DNA of 64,000 nt, from NCBI RefSeq assembly GCF_000019785.1, contig NC_010524.1:1984001-2048000 (forward strand). The letters run 5' to 3'. The DNA is from Leptothrix cholodnii SP-6. GTDB taxonomy: Bacteria; Pseudomonadota; Gammaproteobacteria; Burkholderiales; Burkholderiaceae_C. The notes under the pieces were generated by a model that was not told the origin of the DNA, did no database searches, and saw only the letters and a program-made list of their open reading frames with translations. Every line of letters begins with the position of its first letter. Position 1 is the first letter of the stretch. Position numbers and translations under genes: made by a program. Shown one piece after another: positions 49,205 to 64,000 of the stretch.

Positions 49205-49295
49205 GCATTTTCACCACTCCCGCGTCGTTCGCTCCCGGCCTACATTGCATTCATCGACAGAGATTTCCTTCAGCCCGTTCAGCCAGGAGTGCTCG

Positions 49296-49526
49296 ATGAA
49301 AGCCCAATTCAGTGCCGACCCCTTTGCGTTGATGATGAACCCGCAGGCCGTCCTGCAGGCCATGGAACGCTCTGAACGGCTGCAGCACCTGGAGCGTCAC
49401 ATCTGCCATCCGCTCGACAAGCCGATGATCCCCCACGCGCTGAGCGCCCTCGAGGTCTACGACCACGAGATCGACGACGATGCCGACGAGACCGGCGACG
49501 ACTTCGACGACGGCCTGGGCGAATGA
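49296..49526 (+). CDS. Small acidic protein upstream of peptide deformylase, unknown
   Basis: A 76-residue protein with a clear RBS (AGGAG, 7 nt before ATG 49296). The N-terminal half looks helical ([26 protein letters not shown]), then [11 protein letters not shown] with two histidines and a cysteine, and a very acidic tail ([15 protein letters not shown]). I do not recognise it. It is 16 bp before def and probably co-transcribed with it after the terminator at 49176. Confidence 0.65.
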   Translation: MKAQFSADPFALMMNPQAVLQAMERSERLQHLERHICHPLDKPMIPHALSALEVYDHEIDDDADETGDDFDDGLGE

Positions 49527-49542
49527 CCCGCAACTCAAGCCG

Positions 49543-50079
49543 ATGCCCGTCCGCACCATCCTGAAGATGGGCGACCCGCGCCTGTTGCGCATCGCCCAGC
49601 CGGTCCGACGCTTCGACACGCCTGAACTGCATCAGCTGGTGCAGGACCTGCGCGACACCATGGCTGCGGCCAACGGGGCCGGCATCGCGGCGCCGCAGAT
49701 CGGTGTCGATCTGGCCGTGGTGATCTTCGGTTCTGCGCACAACCCGCGCTATCCCGACGCGCCGCCGGTGCCTGCCACGGTGCTGGTCAATCCGCAGATC
49801 GTGGCCCTGTCCGACGACGAGGAAGACGGCTGGGAAGGCTGCCTGTCGGTGCCCGGACTGCGTGGCGTGGTGCCGCGCTGCACGCGCATCCGCTACAGCG
49901 GTTTCGATCCAGTCGGCCAGCTGATCGAGCGCGAGGCCGACGGCTTCCACGCCCGCGTCGTCCAGCACGAATGCGATCACCTGATCGGCAAGCTCTACCC
50001 GATGCGGGTGCGCGACTTCAGCCGTTTCGGCTACACCGAGGTGCTGTTCCCCGGTCTCGACGCGTCGAGCGACGACTGA
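49543..50079 (+). CDS. def: Peptide deformylase
   Basis: A 178-residue deformylase with all three motifs: [21 protein letters not shown] (metal Cys) and [13 protein letters not shown] (metal His pair and catalytic Glu). It removes the formyl group from nascent N-terminal methionine. It is a stand-alone copy; no fmt gene is beside it, so a second deformylase in the usual def-fmt position elsewhere is likely. Confidence 0.94.
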   Translation: MPVRTILKMGDPRLLRIAQPVRRFDTPELHQLVQDLRDTMAAANGAGIAAPQIGVDLAVVIFGSAHNPRYPDAPPVPATVLVNPQIVALSDDEEDGWEGCLSVPGLRGVVPRCTRIRYSGFDPVGQLIEREADGFHARVVQHECDHLIGKLYPMRVRDFSRFGYTEVLFPGLDASSDD

Positions 50080-50083
50080 CCGA

Positions 50084-51001
50084 TCAGGCCGTGCCCTTGG
50101 GCAGCTTGCCCATCAGCGTCATCGCGGTGCCGATCAGGGACGACACCTCGCTCATGTTGCCCGGCACGATCATGGTGTTGTTGGTCTGCGCCAGCTGGGC
50201 GTAGGCCTCGACGGCCTTCTCCGCCACTTTCAACTGCACCGCCTGCGTGCCGCCGGGCTGCTCGATCGCTGCGGCGATCACCCGGATGGCCTCGGCCGTG
50301 GCGGCGGCGACCGCGCTGATGGCGGCGGCCTCGCCCTGTGCCTTGTTGATCTCGGCCATCTTCTGGCCCTCGGAGCGGGCGATGAAGGCCTCGCGCTCGC
50401 CGGTGGCGATGTTGATCTGCTCCTGGCGGCGGCCTTCGGAGGCGGCGATCAGCGCACGCTTGCCGCGCTCGGCGGTGATCTGCGCCTGCATCGCGTGCAG
50501 GATCTCGGCCGGCGGCGTCAGGTCCTTGATCTCGTAGCGCAGCACCTTGACGCCCCAGGTCAGCGCCGCGTCGTCGAGCGCGCTGACGACCGCGCTGTTG
50601 ATCAGGTCGCGCTCCTCGAAGGTCTTGTCGAGCTCCATCTTGCCGATCACGCTGCGCAGCGTGGTCTGCGCGAGCTGGGTGATCGCCATCTCGTAGTTGG
50701 AGCTGCCGTAGCTGGCGCGCTGCGGGTCGGTGACCTGGAAATACAGGATGCCGTCGACCTGCAGTTGGGTGTTGTCCTTGGTGATGCAGACCTGGCTGGG
50801 CACGTCGAGCGGCACTTCCTTCAGCGAGTGCTTGTAGGCCAGCCGGTCGACGAAGGGCACCAGGAAGTTCAGGCCCGGCACCAGCGTGCCGTGGTACTTG
50901 CCCAGGCGCTCGATGACCCAGGCGGTCTGCTGGGGCACGACCTTGACCGAGCGGGCGATGAAGATGGCCGCGATGACCAGAATCACGAAAGCGACTTCCA
51001 T
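50084..51001 (-). CDS. qmcA: SPFH/stomatin-family protein QmcA
   Basis: A 305-residue membrane protein with a single N-terminal TM helix (VAFVILVIAAIFIARSV) and an SPFH domain: VVPQQTAWVIERLGKYHGTLVPGLNFLVPFVDR, DVPSQVCITKDN and the coiled C-terminal ERGKRALIAASEGRRQEQINIATGEREA. It likely scaffolds membrane microdomains, and the NfeD-like partner is encoded directly upstream (46 bp). It converges with def, with 4 bp between the stops. Confidence 0.92.
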   Translation of the reverse strand: MEVAFVILVIAAIFIARSVKVVPQQTAWVIERLGKYHGTLVPGLNFLVPFVDRLAYKHSLKEVPLDVPSQVCITKDNTQLQVDGILYFQVTDPQRASYGSSNYEMAITQLAQTTLRSVIGKMELDKTFEERDLINSAVVSALDDAALTWGVKVLRYEIKDLTPPAEILHAMQAQITAERGKRALIAASEGRRQEQINIATGEREAFIARSEGQKMAEINKAQGEAAAISAVAAATAEAIRVIAAAIEQPGGTQAVQLKVAEKAVEAYAQLAQTNNTMIVPGNMSEVSSLIGTAMTLMGKLPKGTA

Positions 51002-51047
51002 TGCGTTTTTCTCCGGTTGAGAGGGACTGGCGCCGCCGATGCGGTGC

Positions 51048-51479
51048 TCAGCGTTCGAGCAGCAAGGTGTTGCCGTCGACGGCGCGGATGCGGTAGTCGC
51101 CGGTTGGCACCGCATCCGTGGACGACGGCTGATGCAGGCGCGCGGTCCAGGTGCTGCCGCGGTAGCTCACGCGCGCGCTGCCGTCGGCGCGCCAGTGCGT
51201 GACGTGAACCCGCTGGCCGATGTCGAGGTTGAGCTCGGGGTTCTCGGACTGCGGTGCGGTGGGTGGTCGGCTCTGGCGGCGCAGATGCCAGAACGCCACC
51301 GCGCCACCGCCGGCCAGCGCGGCACACAGCAGTTGCGCCGGGGTGTCGAGGCCTGCATGAGCGGCCAGCGCACCGGCGGCCAGGCCCAGGCTGAGCATCA
51401 GCAGATAGAAGGTGCCGGTGGCCAGTTCGGCGGCCACCAGGATCGCGGCGGCAAGCCACCAGAGCATCGGTTCGGACAT
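51048..51479 (-). CDS. NfeD-like membrane protein
   Basis: A 143-residue protein with three hydrophobic segments (LWWLAAAILVAAELATGTFYLL, GLAAGALAAHAG, and a third) followed by a soluble OB-like NfeD domain (RVHVTHWRADGSARVSYRGSTWTARL). NfeD proteins pair with SPFH proteins, here qmcA 46 bp downstream on the same strand. Start ATG 51479 lies 132 bp from the divergent decarboxylase gene. Confidence 0.88.
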   Translation of the reverse strand: MSEPMLWWLAAAILVAAELATGTFYLLMLSLGLAAGALAAHAGLDTPAQLLCAALAGGGAVAFWHLRRQSRPPTAPQSENPELNLDIGQRVHVTHWRADGSARVSYRGSTWTARLHQPSSTDAVPTGDYRIRAVDGNTLLLER

Positions 51480-51611
51480 CGTCTTGGGCGCCTCCAGAAC
51501 GCCGGGTTCAGTGTACGTTCCGGGCTGTTCAGGGGCCGGCCCGGAGGTGTCACATGCAAGCCCTACACTGCGCCCTTCCATTTTTTTGACCCCAGGCCAC
51601 CGGAGCCGCCC

Positions 51612-53867
51612 ATGCAGCGTTTTCATTTCCCGATCGTCATCATCGACGAGGACTTCCGCAGCGAGAACACCTCGGGGCTGGGCATCCGTGCGCTGGCCCA
51701 GGCCATCGAAAAAGAGGGCTTCGAGGTGCTGGGTGCCACCAGCTACGGCGACCTGAGCCAGTTCGCGCAGCAGCAAAGCCGCGCCGGCGCCTTCATCCTG
51801 TCGATCGACGACGAGGAGTTCACGCCCGGCCCCGAGCTCGACCCGGCGGTGCTGTCGCTGCGCAAGTTCATCGAGGAGATCCGGTTCCGCAACACCGACA
51901 TCCCGATCTACATCTACGGCGAGACGCGCACCTCGCAGCACATCCCCAACGACATCCTGCGCGAGCTGCACGGCTTCATCCACATGTTCGAGGACACGCC
52001 GGAGTTCGTGGCGCGCCACATCATCCGCGAGTGCAAGAGCTACCTCGACGGCCTGGCGCCGCCGTTCTTCAAGGAGCTGATGGACTACGCGCAGGACGGC
52101 TCCTACAGCTGGCACTGCCCGGGTCACTCGGGCGGCGTGGCGTTCCTGAAGAGCCCGGTGGGCCAGATGTTCCACCAGTTCTTCGGCGAGAACATGCTGC
52201 GCGCCGACGTCTGCAACGCGGTCGAGGAACTCGGCCAGCTGCTCGACCACACCGGCCCGGTGGGTGCGTCCGAGCGCAATGCGGCGCGCATCTTCAACGC
52301 CGACCACTGCTACTTCGTGACCAACGGCACCAGCACGTCCAACAAGATGGTCTGGCACCACACGGTGGCGCCCGACGACATCGTGGTGGTCGACCGCAAC
52401 TGCCACAAGTCGATCCTGCACTCGATCATCATGACCGGCGCGGTGCCGGTCTTCATGACGCCCACGCGCAACCACTACGGCATCATCGGCCCGATCCCCG
52501 AGAGCGAGTTCAGCCGCGAGGCGATCGAGCGCAAGATCGCCGCCAATCCGCTGCTGGCCGGCGTGGACACCTCGCAGATCAAGCCGCGCATCATGACGCT
52601 GACGCAGAGCACCTACGACGGCGTGCTCTACAACACCGAGACCATCAAGGGCATGGTCGACGGCTGGATCGACACCCTGCATTTCGACGAGGCCTGGCTG
52701 CCGCACGCGGCCTTCCACAAGTTCTACGGCAGCTTCCACGCGATGGGCAAGAACCGGCCGCGCCCGAAGGAGGCGATCGTCTACGCCACCCAGTCGACCC
52801 ACAAGCTGCTGGCCGGCATCAGCCAGGCCTCGCAGGTGCTGGTGCAGGACTCGCAGACGCGCCAGCTCGACCGCCACCTCTTCAACGAGGCCTACCTGAT
52901 GCACACCAGCACCTCGCCGCAGTACGCGATCATCGCGTCGTGCGACGTGGCCGCGGCCATGATGGACCCGCCCGGCGGCACCGCGCTGGTCGAGGAAAGC
53001 ATCAAGGAGGCGCTCGACTTCCGCCGCGCCATGCGCAAGGTCGAGGACGAGTTCGGCCACGACTGGTGGTTCAAGGTCTGGGGCCCGCCGGCGCTGGCCG
53101 GTGACGGCATCGGCCGCGCCGACGGCTGGATCCTGCAGGCCAACGAGCAGTGGCACGGCTTCGGCGACCTGGCCGACGGCTTCAACATGCTCGACCCGAT
53201 CAAGTCGACCATCATCACGCCGGGGCTGAACATGTCGGGCGAGTTCGCCAAGACCGGCATCCCGGCGGCGATCGTCACCAAGTTCCTGGCCGAGCACGGC
53301 GTGGTGGTCGAGAAGACCGGGCTCTACAGCTTCTTCATCATGTTCACCATCGGCATCACCAAGGGCCGCTGGAACACCCTGCTGACGGCGCTGCAGCAGT
53401 TCAAGGACGACTACGACCGCAACCAGCCGCTGTGGCGCGTGCTGCCCGAGTTCGTCGCCAAGTACCCGGTCTACGAGCGCATGGGCCTGCGCGACCTCTG
53501 CCAGGCCATCCACGAGGCCTACGCCGAGGGCGACATCGCCCGCCTCACCACCGAGATGTACCTGTCCGACCTGCATCCGGCGATGAAGCCCAGCGAGGCC
53601 TACGCGCACATCGCCCGGCGCAGGACCGAGCGGGTCGAGATCGACCAGCTCGAAGGCCGCATCACCACCTCGCTGCTGACGCCGTACCCGCCGGGCATCC
53701 CGCTGCTGATCCCCGGCGAGCGTTTCAACAAGAAGATCGTCGACTACCTGCGCTTCGCGCGCCGCTTCAACGACCGCTTCCCCGGTTTCCACACCGACGT
53801 GCACGGCCTGGTCGAGCAGGACATGGGCAACGGCGTGCGGCGCTACTACGTCGACTGCGTGGCGTAG
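51612..53867 (+). CDS. PLP-dependent arginine/lysine/ornithine decarboxylase (AdiA/CadA class)
   Basis: A 751-residue fold-type I decarboxylase of the large acid-resistance class (E. coli AdiA 756, CadA 715). The wing domain (residues 1-130) is followed by the PLP core with HCPGHSGGVAF, the NGTSTSNKM phosphate loop, FDEAW and Schiff-base Lys398 in STHKLLAG. The C-terminal domain is complete. Substrate (arginine, lysine or ornithine) cannot be decided; no antiporter (AdiC/CadB) is adjacent, so constitutive polyamine or biosynthetic use is plausible. Confidence 0.92.
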   Translation: MQRFHFPIVIIDEDFRSENTSGLGIRALAQAIEKEGFEVLGATSYGDLSQFAQQQSRAGAFILSIDDEEFTPGPELDPAVLSLRKFIEEIRFRNTDIPIYIYGETRTSQHIPNDILRELHGFIHMFEDTPEFVARHIIRECKSYLDGLAPPFFKELMDYAQDGSYSWHCPGHSGGVAFLKSPVGQMFHQFFGENMLRADVCNAVEELGQLLDHTGPVGASERNAARIFNADHCYFVTNGTSTSNKMVWHHTVAPDDIVVVDRNCHKSILHSIIMTGAVPVFMTPTRNHYGIIGPIPESEFSREAIERKIAANPLLAGVDTSQIKPRIMTLTQSTYDGVLYNTETIKGMVDGWIDTLHFDEAWLPHAAFHKFYGSFHAMGKNRPRPKEAIVYATQSTHKLLAGISQASQVLVQDSQTRQLDRHLFNEAYLMHTSTSPQYAIIASCDVAAAMMDPPGGTALVEESIKEALDFRRAMRKVEDEFGHDWWFKVWGPPALAGDGIGRADGWILQANEQWHGFGDLADGFNMLDPIKSTIITPGLNMSGEFAKTGIPAAIVTKFLAEHGVVVEKTGLYSFFIMFTIGITKGRWNTLLTALQQFKDDYDRNQPLWRVLPEFVAKYPVYERMGLRDLCQAIHEAYAEGDIARLTTEMYLSDLHPAMKPSEAYAHIARRRTERVEIDQLEGRITTSLLTPYPPGIPLLIPGERFNKKIVDYLRFARRFNDRFPGFHTDVHGLVEQDMGNGVRRYYVDCVA

Positions 53868-53978
53868 TGGTCGCGGCCAGCACCTGAACCCGGCTGGCGG
53901 ACCGGCCGGCGGGCCACCCGGCTGCCGAGGGTTTGCCCCTCGCGCCGGTGGTGGGGTACATGCGGGTTACATGGCAAG

Positions 53979-58051
<4,073 letters not shown>

Positions 58052-58097
58052 TTTCCACCTGACCCGATACCCACCGAAGCCCCCAAGAGGAGACACC

Positions 58098-59366
<1,269 letters not shown>

Positions 59367-59434
59367 TGGCGCACTGAGCGCATCGCCCGCCACCCGCGTC
59401 ACCCGCCGCCCCGTCCATCAGCCCGCTTCCGACC

Positions 59435-60898
<1,464 letters not shown>

Positions 60899-60958
60899 CG
60901 CCGACCCCGGCCGCCTGCCCCCCACGACGACAAACACCGCAAAGACCAAGAGCATCCG

Positions 60959-63487
<2,529 letters not shown>

Positions 63488-63533
63488 AGCGGCCGGGGCG
63501 GGCGGCCCGCCGCCTGCCTGCCACACCGGCCGT

Positions 63534-64000
63534 TCAGCTGCGGTGGCGGCTTGCCCGTTCGCTGAGCGCGTTCGGAAAGTAGAGCGCGGTCAGGCTCGGC
63601 GTGTGCACCGGCACGTGGCCCTCGCGCTGCGGCTGCTCGCCTTCGAAGCGGCGCCAGTCGCGCAGCCAGTGGATCTGGTCGCAGGTCTCGAGCAGACCCA
63701 TGGTTTCGCGGTCGCCGATCAGGATGCCCTGCACCCGCAGGCCGAGTTCGGCCTTGGCCTGATCGAGCTGCAGCAGGGTCTGCGGCACGCAGCCGAATTC
63801 GCCGTCGCTGACGATCAGCAGATCGGCGCTGCGCCAGCGCGCCTGGCGCACCCGCTCGACGGCATGTTCGATCGGCGTCTGCACGTCGGTGCCGCCGTCG
63901 AAACCGGTGCCGATCAGATCGAGCAGCGCCCGCAGGCCGGCGGCGCCGGCGTGCAGCTCGCGGCTGAGCATCTCGCCACGGCCGCCGAAGGCCACCAGCA
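63534..64000 (-). CDS. VWA-domain protein (3' part; runs off the right edge)
   Basis: The C-terminal part (about 155 residues) of a leftward gene whose start lies beyond base 64000. The visible VWA segment has TGFDGGTDVQTPIEHAV, where T and D are MIDAS ligands, and RSADLLIVSDGEFG with the second Asp. Such proteins (ViaA/CoxE class) usually work with a MoxR-type AAA ATPase, which would lie off the window. The last 40 residues form no clear domain. Confidence 0.75.
   Translation of the reverse strand, partial: LVAFGGRGEMLSRELHAGAAGLRALLDLIGTGFDGGTDVQTPIEHAVERVRQARWRSADLLIVSDGEFGCVPQTLLQLDQAKAELGLRVQGILIGDRETMGLLETCDQIHWLRDWRRFEGEQPQREGHVPVHTPSLTALYFPNALSERASRHRS

Noticed and set aside
51048..53804. 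Minus-strand ORF of 918 codons across the amino-acid decarboxylase
   Set aside because: Only its last 143 codons (the NfeD-like protein, from ATG 51479) are real; the upstream part is antisense to the decarboxylase.

Overview
The window reads as chromosomal DNA of a high-GC betaproteobacterium, most likely order Burkholderiales in the Leptothrix/Sphaerotilus/Rubrivivax/Ideonella neighbourhood. This is inferred from gene content and order (ygfZ-mltG-tmk-holB-pilZ-tatD, DUF4936, NRDE, qmcA-nfeD next to a CadA/AdiA-type decarboxylase) and from strong G/C bias at third codon positions. No search could be run, so the genus is a guess. About 60 genes are densely packed, many with 4-nt ATGA/GTGA overlaps. 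I saw no rRNA, tRNA or CRISPR array.

Layout. 1-4.3 kb: tail of an unknown gene, then divergent copper genes (a small chaperone and a CopA ATPase), a thioesterase and a DUF1624 acyltransferase, closed by a bidirectional terminator. 4.4-10.1 kb: a leftward block (selO-msrB, yciB-bolA, a secreted parvulin) and a rightward acyl-CoA ligase. 10.1-13.7 kb: the most foreign-looking stretch. It holds a degenerate 21-bp tandem repeat followed by an A+T-richer island with an HNH nuclease, a small orphan, a two-TM plus beta-rich protein resembling the CBASS effector Cap15, and a GNAT enzyme. Integron-like core sites, a transposase stub and a decayed copy of the 3' end of the nearby lytic transglycosylase gene are also present. 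13.7-23.0 kb: UPF0126 channel, MltB-type transglycosylase, TrhP, a branched-chain-type ABC transporter (livHMGF order, no binding protein), a transglutaminase, a thioesterase and an ElaA-like GNAT. 23.0-29.3 kb, leftward: a diguanylate cyclase, then a copper module of DUF2946 protein, MbnP-like lipoprotein, MbnH-like di-haem enzyme and a predicted outer-membrane protein.

29.6-37.4 kb: Tex, an unknown membrane protein, and a lipid A modification module (EptA-like phosphoethanolamine transferase plus PAP2 phosphatase) divergent from an OmpR/PmrA-type two-component system. PmrA-box-like direct repeats lie in the divergent promoter and upstream of the unknown membrane protein. 37.5-42.6 kb: a compact rightward operon with an acetoacetate-decarboxylase-like protein, two small membrane proteins, a patatin with an extra C-terminal domain, an HSL-type esterase and a thioesterase-GNAT fusion. 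42.7-51.5 kb: conserved housekeeping genes (NRDE, DUF4936, ygfZ; mltG, tmk, holB, pilZ, tatD; def; qmcA-nfeD). 51.6-53.9 kb: a large PLP amino-acid decarboxylase. 54.0-63.5 kb: the glycogen operon glgX-pgm-glgC-glgA-glgP. It makes ADP-glucose and glycogen and degrades it again, but no branching enzyme is in the window. The right edge cuts a leftward VWA-domain gene.

The best candidates for new biology are the 10.1-13.7 kb region (21-bp array and orphan Cap15-like protein), the MbnP/MbnH module with its fused N-terminal domain, the PmrA-like regulon that may include an unknown membrane protein, and the patatin/thioesterase operon.
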